54,602 bases of DNA, taken from assembly GCA_043750035.1 (NCBI GenBank), contig JAYVCI010000041.1:1-54602 (forward strand), written 5' to 3'. The notes under the pieces were generated by a model. It made no database searches, was not told the DNA's origin, and was given only the letters and a program-made list of their open reading frames with translations. Position numbers and translations under genes: made by a program. This DNA is from CANJUD01 sp043750035. GTDB taxonomy: Bacteria > Bacteroidota > Bacteroidia > UKL13-3. Position 1 is the first letter of the stretch, and each line of letters starts with the position of its first letter. This document shows positions 33,759-42,691 of the stretch, one piece after another.

Positions 33759-34355
33759 TTACTTACACCTAGGCGAGTTATCGGGGTCACGCTCAGTGCC
33801 AAACCACACCACTGCATAATTATCATATATTGAAACGCCAATAGCCCGCCATTTCATAGCCTTCCAAATGCCTTTGTTTACAATCACTTCATTATGCCTT
33901 GTGCTTTTTTGCCAAGCTGCCAAGGCTATTTGTGGGGTCATTCCGGCTGAGTAAAAGGTGGCAATTTCAAAACCATCACCCTTGTAACTGGTCATTTCGC
34001 GGGGCTTGTCCCACATGCAGCTTGCTTTTCTGTGGTCGGGGGTATAGCAGCAGCTTGTCCAAATACCATTATTGCTCCAGCTATGTAAATTGCATGGCGG
34101 TTTGTTAGGGTTGAACATTTGCAAATCTAAGGTATGGCTAAAGGATACGTAGCAAAGAGAGTTTGACAAAGAAATGGTGTCGAGCCCCAAACTTCCGCGG
34201 TATTTCATAATCATTCGATACAATACGGTGTCTGCTGTCGATGGGCAATAGGTAGTGTTTGTTGCCTTTGGTTGTTCCATTTTAAAATTGGCAAAAAGAA
34301 CCACCAACCCTATGAGGAGTAGAAAAGTGAATATATATTTTATGCTTTTTGTCAA
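33759..34355 (-). CDS. Membrane-anchored CAP-domain protein (SCP/PR1-like), TTG start
   Basis: The 198-residue protein has an N-terminal anchor or uncleaved signal (SIKYIFTFLLLIGLVVLF). The CAP-like pattern follows: MIMKYRGSLGLDTISLSNSLC, then VSFSHTLDLQ, GFEIATFYS, AWQKSTRHNEVI and WKAMKWRAIGVSIYDNYAVVWFG. CAP proteins are extracytoplasmic and bind sterols, lipids or act as proteases; no activity can be assigned here. The start is TTG: the only in-frame Met lies after the anchor, and TTG overlaps the menD stop as TTGA. Translational coupling is therefore likely. Confidence 0.7.
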   Translation of the reverse strand: MTKSIKYIFTFLLLIGLVVLFANFKMEQPKATNTTYCPSTADTVLYRMIMKYRGSLGLDTISLSNSLCYVSFSHTLDLQMFNPNKPPCNLHSWSNNGIWTSCCYTPDHRKASCMWDKPREMTSYKGDGFEIATFYSAGMTPQIALAAWQKSTRHNEVIVNKGIWKAMKWRAIGVSIYDNYAVVWFGTERDPDNSPRCK

Positions 34356-36022
34356 AATTTTAAGTTCTTATATTGGTCAAATACAGTTATATAGTTTTCG
34401 TCAGAAAAAATAAGCTCGGCTATGTTAATCTTTTCAAATTTACGTTGTAAAAATATTTCTAGCTCAAGATTACCATTTAGGTTTACGTAATCTGCTCTAA
34501 AATGTTTTGCTAGGTATTCAAAACTCAGGCCATGTTTGTTAGCGAAATATTTTTCTATAGGCATCTCTGCAGTTGGGCCTTCAATCAGTTTAAATATATT
34601 GCCGCCGTGGTTGTTCAAAATAAGGATGGTCAGATTATCGGGAATATCATTATTGAAGAATGCATTGCAATCATATTGAAAAGCCATATCGCCCGTAATC
34701 AAAAAATGTTGCTTGTGTGGCTGTGCTATGGCCATGCCTAGGGCTGTTGAGGTACATCCATCAATACCACTGGTGCCACGGTTACAGTAAATTTCCAAAT
34801 TATTTTTATTTCCTATTATATTTGCCCATCTCACCGCCATGCTATTTGCTAGGTGAACCACCGAGCCCACAGGGATATTTTCCATCATACTTTTTATAAC
34901 ACCAAGTTCGTGATATCCTATAGATTTTGAAAATGTATCAAATATTTCTTTTCCTTTGTTGTTGTGATTCTGCCAGGTATTATAATACGTTTGTTGTTCA
35001 GCATTTAATCCGACTGCTCCTGAATCAAAATCATTGCAGTTCAAAAAATCTTTTGTAATAATATTGACAGTTGGAACTTTAAAAAAATCGTGTGCTATAG
35101 CAAACGGACTGATATACCAATGATGGGGAGCAGCAGCAGATTGTATATATTGTTTCAGTACTTTTGAAGTGTGATTTCCGCCAATGGTAATCACCAAATC
35201 AGGTTTAAATAAATCTTGGTCCGGTATATTTCTGATGAGCAAATCTGTATGATACAAACTTGTTTGTATATTGCTTGTGATATCAGCTATAATAGGTATT
35301 TGGTGATGTTTGGCAAATTGATTTATCTGTTCCGTATCATAATATCTGCCTGAATCAAAACCACAGATGATTAGTTTTTTGGATGTGGTGTTCCAAATAG
35401 GTTTTAGGCCCCTCCCAGCCTCCCCTGAGGGGAGGGGCGTGTCATGAGGATTATTTAATGTACTCTTATTTGCAATTGATTCATCATATACAAATGGATA
35501 ACTTGATGGATAGAAAGGTTCCTGGAATGGGAAATTGATATGAATTGGGCCGGGTATTTCTGAATACAATATTTTAAATGCTTCGTGTATATTATATTGA
35601 AATATTACAGGATCTGAAATATTCACAGGCATTTGAAAAAAACCTTTTACATGCTTACCAAATATATATTGTTGTTCTATGGCTTGTCCATCGAAATGCT
35701 CTGATGCGAATGGTTCTCGGTCGGCAGTAAAAATGAGCAAAGGGATATTTTGATAAAATGCTTCCACCACTGCCGGATATAAATTTGCAACGGCACTGCC
35801 TGATGTGGTTACAATTATAACTGGTTTTTGTGTAGCTTTTGCAATACCCAGTGCCATAAAACCTGCTGAACGTTCATCGTTGGCCGCAATACATTTGATA
35901 TGATTATATCCACTCAAACTTAGGGTAAGCGGGGCTGAACGTGATCCCCCACACACAATGGCAAAATCAACACCTTCGTTTTTACACCATACGGGTAGTT
36001 TGTTTAATAAGTGATAATCCAT
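34352..36022 (-). CDS. menD: 2-Succinyl-5-enolpyruvyl-6-hydroxy-3-cyclohexene-1-carboxylate synthase
   Basis: MenD is the thiamine-diphosphate enzyme that starts the menaquinone branch from isochorismate and 2-oxoglutarate. The 556-residue protein has VCGGSRSAPLTLSLS at the N-terminus (normally PGSR) and NRGTSGIDGCTSTALGMAIA, LITGDMAFQYD and ILNNHGGNIF in the C-terminal ThDP/metal domain. The start at 36022 (MDYHLLNK) matches other MenD N-termini and lies 5 bases after a TATTTTTG box. Upstream in-frame ATGs would run through that box. A palindromic element encoding TPLPSGEAGRG is inserted in frame near residue 195. Confidence 0.93.
   Translation of the reverse strand: MDYHLLNKLPVWCKNEGVDFAIVCGGSRSAPLTLSLSGYNHIKCIAANDERSAGFMALGIAKATQKPVIIVTTSGSAVANLYPAVVEAFYQNIPLLIFTADREPFASEHFDGQAIEQQYIFGKHVKGFFQMPVNISDPVIFQYNIHEAFKILYSEIPGPIHINFPFQEPFYPSSYPFVYDESIANKSTLNNPHDTPLPSGEAGRGLKPIWNTTSKKLIICGFDSGRYYDTEQINQFAKHHQIPIIADITSNIQTSLYHTDLLIRNIPDQDLFKPDLVITIGGNHTSKVLKQYIQSAAAPHHWYISPFAIAHDFFKVPTVNIITKDFLNCNDFDSGAVGLNAEQQTYYNTWQNHNNKGKEIFDTFSKSIGYHELGVIKSMMENIPVGSVVHLANSMAVRWANIIGNKNNLEIYCNRGTSGIDGCTSTALGMAIAQPHKQHFLITGDMAFQYDCNAFFNNDIPDNLTILILNNHGGNIFKLIEGPTAEMPIEKYFANKHGLSFEYLAKHFRADYVNLNGNLELEIFLQRKFEKINIAELIFSDENYITVFDQYKNLKF
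35405..35445 (-). repeat. In-frame palindromic element inside menD
   Basis: Plus-strand arms GCCCCTCCC (35408-35416) and GGGAGGGGC (35430-35438) pair. A nested stem CCTCCCC/GGGGAGG (35419-35435) lies inside. The minus-strand frame through it reads TPLPSGEAGRGLKP. The G+C-rich block stands out in an A+T-rich gene and has the look of a mobile palindromic repeat rather than conserved MenD sequence. Confidence 0.7.
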
Positions 36023-36029
36023 CAGATTG

Positions 36030-36037
36030 CAAAAATA
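36030..36037 (-). promoter_or_regulatory. Minus-7 box immediately before menD
   Basis: The minus strand reads TATTTTTG, ending 5 bases before the menD ATG at 36022. That leaves little or no untranslated leader. It is used here to choose the menD start. Confidence 0.5.
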
Positions 36038-36044
36038 ATACTTC

Positions 36045-36090
36045 ATCTTGCACAATATTTTTTTATCTTTCAAAACATTTTGTGCAAGAT
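36045..36090. promoter_or_regulatory. Inverted repeat in the menD / DUF2452 divergent region
   Basis: ATCTTGCACAA (36045-36055) and TTGTGCAAGAT (36080-36090) are perfect inverted copies 24 bases apart. The site lies between the two divergent starts, so it could be an operator for a dimeric regulator or a DNA-bending site. No regulator gene is nearby. Confidence 0.45.
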
Positions 36091-36106
36091 TGTAGTTGAA
36101 GTAATT

Positions 36107-36523
36107 ATGGAAGACGAAACCCCTGTACCCAACCAATCCTTATCGCCCATCCCTTTGCACGTTGGTTCAGCATTGATAAGGCCTGAGGACAAAGGCAAAA
36201 TAACCTCAGTAGCTGTTGAAGCGATGAACCATTATGCCAATCAGGAAATAGATTTACTGAGGGAGCAAGCCGAGCTTATTATGAAACAGGTGCATCAGAT
36301 TGAGGAACGTGTAGAAATATCGCACCAAATATACCAAGCCGAGATGCGGTTCACACCTAAGATAATGGGTGTATATCATCTGTACGAAAAAAACAATGGT
36401 GTGAAGTTATTGAGCATGGTTGGTCCTAAAGAATGGGGTAGGAATTTTCCGTACAAACAACATATAGCACAAGTAAAATTATTGGGCGACCATACTTGGG
36501 AAGTAATTGGCACAAAGAGTTAA
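36107..36523 (+). CDS. DUF2452 family protein
   Basis: The 138-residue soluble protein starts MEDETPVPNQSLSPIPLHVG. It contains LIRPEDKGKITSVAVEAMNH and then a helical run with EQAELIMKQVHQIEERVEIS. The C-terminal YHLYEKNNGVKLLSMVGPKEWG is typical of DUF2452. The function is not known. It is divergent from menD with an inverted repeat between them. The ATG at 36107 is chosen because the longer frame to 36011 runs through the divergent promoter region. Confidence 0.8.
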   Translation: MEDETPVPNQSLSPIPLHVGSALIRPEDKGKITSVAVEAMNHYANQEIDLLREQAELIMKQVHQIEERVEISHQIYQAEMRFTPKIMGVYHLYEKNNGVKLLSMVGPKEWGRNFPYKQHIAQVKLLGDHTWEVIGTKS

Positions 36524-36604
36524 AAGTTAATTTCCAATTCTGTTGATTTGTATAAATATTGTGGTCTATCTTTTGTACATTTGACTTCAATTTTATCCTA
36601 TAGC

Positions 36605-37345
36605 ATGAGATTTTATATATATATATGTTTATTTATTTGTGGTATTTGCAATGTAGCAAATGCAGAAGTGACAAGGTTCCCCTGTGAGGTGCAGGACTTG
36701 GCCCAATATAGTTCTATATTCTATTTAAAGCAAGGCACCTTCATCGAAACTTCGCCCAATCCTGTAAAAAAGAAAATAAAAATACGTGTTCGTGCTTGGT
36801 TTGCCGATAGTATGGCCAATGACGAAAGCATCAAAGCCAATGCAAAATTTTACGACAGTGTTGGAAATGAAATAGGCAAAACGCTTCAAATTATGTCGCC
36901 CGAAAGGTTTACACGCAGCGATAGCAATGGCAGAATTATGATAGAACTTTTTGGGTTTATCAATGATTTTGTGGTATTGAATGAAAGTTCCATCGAGTTC
37001 AAACTCACTACGTTTTTGAACAAGCAAAAGAAAGAATATGTATATACCGATTTGCAAAAACATATTGTAGAAAATAATTATTACAAATGGAATATTGACA
37101 GCAACTACATATCCTTTGCAATTGATGAATACCCTGTAGATATTATACATCCAGGCAAAAGAGTGGTATTGATTTTCGCCAAAAATGAATTGGTCGCTAT
37201 TATATATTCCCGAAATCTAAAAATTAAATATTACGAATCGCAAGCCGAGTCGAAACCGTATAAAATATATTATATCAAAAAAATGCGGGACGATGACAAG
37301 CGGAAAGTTGCCGGGGTATTTTTTAAGCCGGTACGGGGGAAATAG
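36605..37345 (+). CDS. Exported protein of unknown function
   Basis: The 246-residue protein starts at the ATG giving a signal peptide (MRFYIYICLFICGICNVANA). The body is beta-rich with RVRAWFADSM, NAKFYDSVGNEIGKTLQ and a C-terminal half rich in strands and basic residues. I do not recognise the family. An in-frame ATG 57 bases upstream is rejected because it would spoil the signal peptide. It lies between DUF2452 and prfA and seems to be monocistronic. Confidence 0.65.
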   Translation: MRFYIYICLFICGICNVANAEVTRFPCEVQDLAQYSSIFYLKQGTFIETSPNPVKKKIKIRVRAWFADSMANDESIKANAKFYDSVGNEIGKTLQIMSPERFTRSDSNGRIMIELFGFINDFVVLNESSIEFKLTTFLNKQKKEYVYTDLQKHIVENNYYKWNIDSNYISFAIDEYPVDIIHPGKRVVLIFAKNELVAIIYSRNLKIKYYESQAESKPYKIYYIKKMRDDDKRKVAGVFFKPVRGK

Positions 37346-37466
37346 CCGCTTTACTGCTTCTATTGACTTGTGGGCAAAGAACCTTTGGGATTTTCTTCCA
37401 AACTTTTATGGTCACTCCGCAACAAAATCGTAAATTCGCACCTTTATTTATTTAGAACATCCAACT

Positions 37467-38540
37467 ATGTTAGAAAAACTGGAAGCTATTGCTCAACGTC
37501 GCCAAGAGGTAGAAGGCCTATTGGGGGAGCCCGATGTGATGTCGGATATGAAACGTTTTGCACAGTTGAACAAGGAATACCGCAGTCTCGAAAAATTTGT
37601 AACAGCCTATCACGAGTATAAAAACTTGATGGACAATATTGACAGTAGCAGGCACATACTTACAACTGAAAAAGACGCGGACTTCCGCGATATGGCCAAA
37701 GTTGAGCTGGAAGAACTGGAAGCCAAACGTGTTCCATTGGAAGAAAAGGTCCGCGATATGTTAATTCCTGAAGACCCAACCGATGAAAAAAATGCCATTA
37801 TGGAAATAAGGGCTGGAACTGGTGGCGATGAGGCATGCATATTTGTGGGCGACCTGTTGCGTATGTATCTACGCTACTGCGATACCGCAGGATTTAAGGC
37901 AGAAGTGATGGACACCAATTATGGCTCATCAGGCGGCTATAGCAAAGTTACTTTTGAGGTAACGGGCGACCATGCTTATGGTATCTTAAAATATGAATCG
38001 GGCGTACACCGGGTGCAACGTGTGCCTGCTACCGAAACACAGGGACGCATACACACTTCTGCGGTGAGTGTTGTAGTGCTTCCCCAAGTAGATGAAATAG
38101 ATGTGGATGTGAAAGAATCGGATATTCGTAAAGATACTTTTTGCTCATCAGGACCTGGCGGACAAAGTGTGAACACTACTTATTCGGCCATTCGTTTAAC
38201 ACATATTCCAACAGGAATTGTAGCACAGTGCCAAGATGAAAAATCGCAGATAAAAAACTATGATAAAGCACTTAAAGTTTTGCGTGCCAGAATATATGAA
38301 GTAGAATATCAAAAATGGTTGGACGAGATTTCCAAAAAACGTAAAACCATGGTATCCACTGGCGACCGCAGTGCAAAAATCAGAACCTATAATTATCCCC
38401 AAGGCCGCGTTACCGATCATAGAATTGGCTATACCATGTATAATCTTCCCTCGTTTGTTGATGGAAATATCAACGAGGTATTAGACCAATTGCAAGTGCA
38501 TGAAAATGCAGAAAAATTGAAAGAAGGTGTTGTGGCTTAA
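37467..38540 (+). CDS. prfA: Peptide chain release factor 1
   Basis: RF1 ends translation at UAA and UAG. The 357-residue product has the stop-codon tripeptide PAT at 187-189 (RVPATETQGR) and the GGQ motif at 231-233 (SSGPGGQSVNTT). This separates it from RF2, which has SPF. Length is normal and no programmed frameshift is present. Domain 1 is the helical N-terminus. The prmC methyltransferase gene found after prfA in many bacteria is absent here. Confidence 0.97.
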   Translation: MLEKLEAIAQRRQEVEGLLGEPDVMSDMKRFAQLNKEYRSLEKFVTAYHEYKNLMDNIDSSRHILTTEKDADFRDMAKVELEELEAKRVPLEEKVRDMLIPEDPTDEKNAIMEIRAGTGGDEACIFVGDLLRMYLRYCDTAGFKAEVMDTNYGSSGGYSKVTFEVTGDHAYGILKYESGVHRVQRVPATETQGRIHTSAVSVVVLPQVDEIDVDVKESDIRKDTFCSSGPGGQSVNTTYSAIRLTHIPTGIVAQCQDEKSQIKNYDKALKVLRARIYEVEYQKWLDEISKKRKTMVSTGDRSAKIRTYNYPQGRVTDHRIGYTMYNLPSFVDGNINEVLDQLQVHENAEKLKEGVVA

Positions 38541-38575
38541 AATTTATCACTAATTTTGAATCAAAAAATATTCAC

Positions 38576-38788
38576 ATGCAAATAGAAAGAACATCCAAAG
38601 AAATAATTATTAGAATACCAGCAAATATTAATACTGATGACTTGCAGGATTTTCTTGATTATGCCCGTTATAAAGAGCTAACTTCAAAAATAAATGTATC
38701 ACAAACGAAAGTAGATTTTTTAGCAAGTAAGATTAATAAAGATTGGTGGAGCAAGAACAGAAATATATATATCAACAAAACATTATAA
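38576..38788 (+). CDS. Small antitoxin-like protein, no toxin adjacent
   Basis: The 70-residue protein begins MQIERTSKEIIIRIPANINT and continues with LQDFLDYARYKELTSK and VDFLASKINKDWWSKNR. It looks like the Bacteroidota antitoxins that normally precede a PIN-domain toxin. The next gene, 11 bp downstream, is tpiA, so no toxin is present. It sits 35 bp after prfA. It may be a decayed or domesticated antitoxin. Confidence 0.55.
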   Translation: MQIERTSKEIIIRIPANINTDDLQDFLDYARYKELTSKINVSQTKVDFLASKINKDWWSKNRNIYINKTL

Positions 38789-38799
38789 TATAATAAAAA

Positions 38800-39564
38800 A
38801 TGAGAACTAAAATAGTAGCAGGCAATTGGAAAATGAACAAGAATTTCCATGAAGGATTGGAATTAACCAGCGAGATTACTGGAATGGTGAACGATGAAAT
38901 TAATGGCAATGTTGAAGTGGTTTTAATTCCTACTTATATACATTTGAATGCGGTAAGCCAACTTACCCAAGGCAGTAGTAAAATTAGTACCGGAGCTCAA
39001 AATTGTCATACCGAAAATTCAGGTGCATACACGGGTGAAATTTCAGCCAGTATGGTAGCTGCGGTAGGTTGTAAATATTGTTTGGCAGGGCATAGCGAAC
39101 GTCGTTTATATAATAATGAAACCAATGCCATACTTGCTAAAAAAGTAGATGCTATTTTAGGCACTCATTTATCGCCTATATATTGTTGTGGCGAAACTTT
39201 AGAGGAACGCAATGCAGAAAAACATTTTGATATTATAGGTTCACAAGTAAAAGAAGGTTTGTTCCATTTATCAGGCGAGCAAATTTCAAAAACTGTTATT
39301 GCTTACGAGCCAGTATGGGCAATAGGTACAGGCGTTAATGCAAGTACCGCACAAGCACAAGAAGTGCATGCATTTATCAGAAGTTTGTTGACAGAAAAAT
39401 ATGGCAATGATATAGCCTCACAAATCAGAATATTATATGGCGGCAGCGTAAAACCCGATAATGCAAAAGAACTATTTTCACAAACAGATATCGATGGTGG
39501 ACTAGTAGGCGGTGCAGCACTCCAGTCACGCAGCTTTGTTGATATTGTGAAAGGAGCATTATAA
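38800..39564 (+). CDS. tpiA: Triosephosphate isomerase
   Basis: The 254-residue product starts MRTKIVAGNWKMNKN with the substrate-binding N and K. It contains the catalytic His in AGHSERR, the catalytic Glu in AYEPVWAIGTG and the phosphate loops YGGSVKPDNAKEL and GGLVGGAAL. It interconverts DHAP and GAP in glycolysis. Length is normal. It lies 11 bp after the antitoxin-like gene, so they may be co-transcribed. Confidence 0.97.
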   Translation: MRTKIVAGNWKMNKNFHEGLELTSEITGMVNDEINGNVEVVLIPTYIHLNAVSQLTQGSSKISTGAQNCHTENSGAYTGEISASMVAAVGCKYCLAGHSERRLYNNETNAILAKKVDAILGTHLSPIYCCGETLEERNAEKHFDIIGSQVKEGLFHLSGEQISKTVIAYEPVWAIGTGVNASTAQAQEVHAFIRSLLTEKYGNDIASQIRILYGGSVKPDNAKELFSQTDIDGGLVGGAALQSRSFVDIVKGAL

Positions 39565-39569
39565 TAGAT

Positions 39570-39645
39570 GTCAGTCTGAGTTTATCGAAGACGGCATGAA
39601 GAACACTCTCCAGTTTGTCTACCCTTCGATAAACTCAGGATGACA
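39570..39645. repeat. Inverted repeat (CTGAGTTTATCGAAG family) after tpiA
   Basis: CTGAGTTTATCGAAG (39576-39590) and CTTCGATAAACTCAG (39624-39638) are perfect 15-bp inverted copies. Flanking TGTCA and TGACA extend the symmetry. It follows the tpiA stop by 5 bases and may serve as terminator. It looks like a dispersed intergenic repeat. Confidence 0.65.
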
Positions 39646-39684
39646 AACACAAAATAAAAAATAATAATTGTAAAATATAAAATA

Positions 39685-40989
39685 ATGAAATATCCTCCCT
39701 TACCCCAAGAATTCTATATAGAAAACCGTAGAAAGTTTTGCTCTAAAATGTTGCCCGGTTCTATAGCTATATTTACTAGCAATGACGAGATGCCCCGTAA
39801 TGCAGACGCAACGCATAACTGGAAACAGAACAGTGATTTGCTTTGGCTCACGGGTATTGATCAGGAAGAAACAATGCTCATTTTGTTTCCCGATTGTCCG
39901 AATCCAGATTTTAGGGAAGTATTATACTTGCGTGAAACCAATGAAACTATAGAAGTATGGGAAGGGCATAAATATACCAAAGACGAAGCACACCATACTT
40001 CGGGAATTAATATTATACATTGGAACCATGTGTTCAAACAACAATTGCATCCCGCTATTGTATTGGCTGAAAATGTATATATGAATTTGAACGAGCACGA
40101 TCGTGCATCAATGCGTGTAGCAGATCAGCAACAGCGTTTGGCAAAAGATATTATGGCTCAATATCCTTTGCATAAATACCACCGTGCAGCACCTGTTATG
40201 CATCGTTTGCGTGCGGTAAAATCGGCTATTGAAGTGGAGCAAATAAAACATGCTATCGAAATTGCAAACAAAGGTTTCCGCAGATTATTAAACTTTGTAA
40301 AACCTGGTGTAATGGAGTACGAAGTAGAGGCAGAATTAATACATGAGTATATCAGAAATGCAGGAACAGGTCATGCGTTTCACCCTATCATAGCATCGGG
40401 CAGCAGTGCATGTGTATTACATTATATAGAAAATAACAGACCTTGTAAAGACGGAGATTTGTTATTGGTAGATACAGGTTGCGAATACGCAAACTATAAC
40501 AGTGATCTTACCCGTTGCATTCCTGTAAATGGTAAATTTAGTAAACGTCAGCGTGAAGTTTACGAAGCAGTATTGCGTCTTCAAGAAACCGCGATGAAAT
40601 TATATTTAAAACCAGGCACGGTGTTACAAGAATATCATATTGAATTCGGCAAACATATTTCAGCAGAATGTATCAAACTTGGATTACTGAAAAGCGAAGA
40701 AGTAGTTCGCAATCCTTTGGCTTACAAAAAATATTGTGTGCATGGTATTTCGCATCATTTAGGTTTGGATGTGCACGATTCAGGTTTGCGTTGGGAGAAG
40801 ATGGAAGTGGGCAATGTGTTTACCGTAGAACCCGGAATATATATAGCCGAAGAAGGAATTGGGGTGCGTATTGAAAACAATGTTTTGATAACTGAAACAG
40901 GATGTGTAGATTTGATGCCTCAAATACCCAAACAAATAGACGAAATAGAACAACTAATGGCTAATAGAAAAAAAGAAATGGCCCATTAA
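39685..40989 (+). CDS. Aminopeptidase P-type metallopeptidase (Xaa-Pro)
   Basis: The 434-residue protein has the N-terminal AMP_N domain and a C-terminal pita-bread domain. The ligands are DTGCEYANYNSDLTR (both Asp), HGISHHLGLDVHD (His), TVEPGIYI (Glu) and GVRIENNVLIT (Glu). It would release an N-terminal residue next to Pro, using Mn or similar. No signal peptide is visible, so it is cytosolic. It is not a prolidase on its length and N-domain. Confidence 0.92.
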   Translation: MKYPPLPQEFYIENRRKFCSKMLPGSIAIFTSNDEMPRNADATHNWKQNSDLLWLTGIDQEETMLILFPDCPNPDFREVLYLRETNETIEVWEGHKYTKDEAHHTSGINIIHWNHVFKQQLHPAIVLAENVYMNLNEHDRASMRVADQQQRLAKDIMAQYPLHKYHRAAPVMHRLRAVKSAIEVEQIKHAIEIANKGFRRLLNFVKPGVMEYEVEAELIHEYIRNAGTGHAFHPIIASGSSACVLHYIENNRPCKDGDLLLVDTGCEYANYNSDLTRCIPVNGKFSKRQREVYEAVLRLQETAMKLYLKPGTVLQEYHIEFGKHISAECIKLGLLKSEEVVRNPLAYKKYCVHGISHHLGLDVHDSGLRWEKMEVGNVFTVEPGIYIAEEGIGVRIENNVLITETGCVDLMPQIPKQIDEIEQLMANRKKEMAH

Positions 40990-41014
40990 TTTATATATAA
41001 ATATTTTTATTAAA

Positions 41015-41701
41015 ATGAAGAAATATATATTCATACTTGCAGTAAATTTACTAATATATACGAATTTATCTGCACAAAAAAAGGGTTATAAATCCGCTAT
41101 TGGTATAACCTTATCTCCTGATTATGCTTACCGTTCATTATTGAGTACCGATTCGGCTAACAAGCTGTTTAAAGAAGTGCAAAGCAGTCCGCAGAATGCA
41201 ATAATGGGCTTTACTACCGGAGTTAGTTATCGCTACCAATTATTTGGACCAATTGGTATTGAAACGGGTATTAACTATACACGTAAAGGTTGGAGCAGCG
41301 ACTCAACGACGAGCCAGGCTCAAATAAAAAATTTATTTAGTTACGATTATGCGGTAGTGCCTGTAAAATTGAGGATCAATTTGCCCTCAGGCCGCAGGTT
41401 GTTTTATATTAACGCTGGTGTATCGGGTGGTGTATTGTTGGGTGCTGCCAAAACGGTTTCTACTGCTTATTTTACGGGTACTGAAAAAACAGCTCAAACA
41501 GCTATCAAATCTGGAGTGAGCAAGACTCTCTATTATAGTATGCTGTTTGGTGTTGGTTTAGATTACCGCCTTATAAGTAATTTGTTTTTCAAGATTGAAC
41601 CAAATTTTCAAAGAACGATGAGTGAATATTCCAAGGAACCATTGAGTTCCTTTCTTAACTCAGCAGGGGTAAACTTTGGACTTTTATGGGGACTTAAGTA
41701 A
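41015..41701 (+). CDS. Outer-membrane beta-barrel protein (porin-like)
   Basis: The 228-residue protein has a signal peptide (about 1-20, ending LSAQ). Alternating strands typical of small barrels follow (GITLSPDYAYRSLL, GIETGINYTRKGWSS, YAVVPVKLRINLPSG, LYYSMLFGVGLDYRLI), ending in an aromatic-rich strand (GVNFGLLWGLK). It is of the PorT/OmpA-beta type often seen in Bacteroidota. Function beyond an outer-membrane barrel is not assignable. It is 25 bp after the aminopeptidase gene. Confidence 0.8.
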   Translation: MKKYIFILAVNLLIYTNLSAQKKGYKSAIGITLSPDYAYRSLLSTDSANKLFKEVQSSPQNAIMGFTTGVSYRYQLFGPIGIETGINYTRKGWSSDSTTSQAQIKNLFSYDYAVVPVKLRINLPSGRRLFYINAGVSGGVLLGAAKTVSTAYFTGTEKTAQTAIKSGVSKTLYYSMLFGVGLDYRLISNLFFKIEPNFQRTMSEYSKEPLSSFLNSAGVNFGLLWGLK

Positions 41702-41752
41702 TATTTTATATTTTATAGTTATTATTTTATATTTTAAGTTGAATATATATAG

Positions 41753-42691
41753 ATGAAATTAATATCAGTTGTAATCCCTTCTTATAATGAGCAGGACAAT
41801 GTGGTTTTGTTGGCCACCAAAGTGGTGGAACAACTGGAAGGGAAATATGACTACGAATTAATTTTTGTGGATGACGGAAGTAGTGATGCAACTTTGGAGA
41901 ATTTAAAAAAGCTTAATCAGCAGAATAGTAAAATACATTACTTGAGCTTTTCCAGAAATTTTGGCCATCAGAAAGCACTGCGGTGCGGCTTGGCTTATTC
42001 AAGAGGCGATGCAGTAATATCAATGGATGCCGACATGCAGCACCCACCCTATATGATACCGAAACTGATAGAAAAATGGGAAGCAGGTTATGATATAGTT
42101 TATACACAACGGCTCGATACCCAAGAAGTAGGGGTTTTCAAACGAACAACGTCTTCCTTTTTTTACAAACTCACCAGCCGCTTAGCCGATATAGAGATGG
42201 AGCAAGGCACTGCAGATTTTAGATTGTTGGATAGAAAAGTAGCGAATATTATTAACCGAACGGGCGAGAGCAATCTATTTATACGTGGGTTTATTGTATG
42301 GATGGGTTTCAAAAAACATAAAATTGCATACAAACCCGAAGCACGTCATTCAGGCGTTACCAAATATACATTCAGAAAAATGTTCCTTTTTGCACTCAAT
42401 GGGATAACATCTTTCAGTGTAAAACCATTATATATTTCTACTGTTTTGGGTGTAATAATTTCCTTCTTCAGTTTTATATATGCACTGTATGCTATATATA
42501 ATTATTTTTTCAAAAATGGGGTGGTTGATGGGTGGACATCTATTCTTGTGAGTGTATTGTTTATAGGAGGTTTACAATTGATTATATTGGGCATTATTGG
42601 CGAATATTTGGGCAAACTATTTATGCAGACCAAAAATAGGCCCGATTATATAGTTAGTGAAAGCAGCATAAAGGAGGTATCAAGTAGCTAG
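41753..42691 (+). CDS. GT2 glycosyltransferase, dolichol-phosphate-mannose-synthase-like
   Basis: The 312-residue protein has VVIPSYNEQDNV at the start, VDDGSSD, the DxD-like SMDADMQHPP, and two C-terminal transmembrane segments (VLGVIISFFSFIYALYAIYN and VLFIGGLQLIILGIIGEYLG). This is the GtrB/ArnC layout that loads a sugar onto undecaprenyl phosphate. The sugar cannot be named. The last codons and the stop are supplied by the left arm of an inverted repeat, so the C-terminus (EVSSS) may be an accident of insertion. Confidence 0.9.
   Translation: MKLISVVIPSYNEQDNVVLLATKVVEQLEGKYDYELIFVDDGSSDATLENLKKLNQQNSKIHYLSFSRNFGHQKALRCGLAYSRGDAVISMDADMQHPPYMIPKLIEKWEAGYDIVYTQRLDTQEVGVFKRTTSSFFYKLTSRLADIEMEQGTADFRLLDRKVANIINRTGESNLFIRGFIVWMGFKKHKIAYKPEARHSGVTKYTFRKMFLFALNGITSFSVKPLYISTVLGVIISFFSFIYALYAIYNYFFKNGVVDGWTSILVSVLFIGGLQLIILGIIGEYLGKLFMQTKNRPDYIVSESSIKEVSSS

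Noticed and set aside
31405..36022. Complete menaquinone operon
   Set aside because: Only menC and menD are present, on opposite strands and separated by ndk, a deacetylase and a CAP gene; menF, menB, menE and menA are not in the window.
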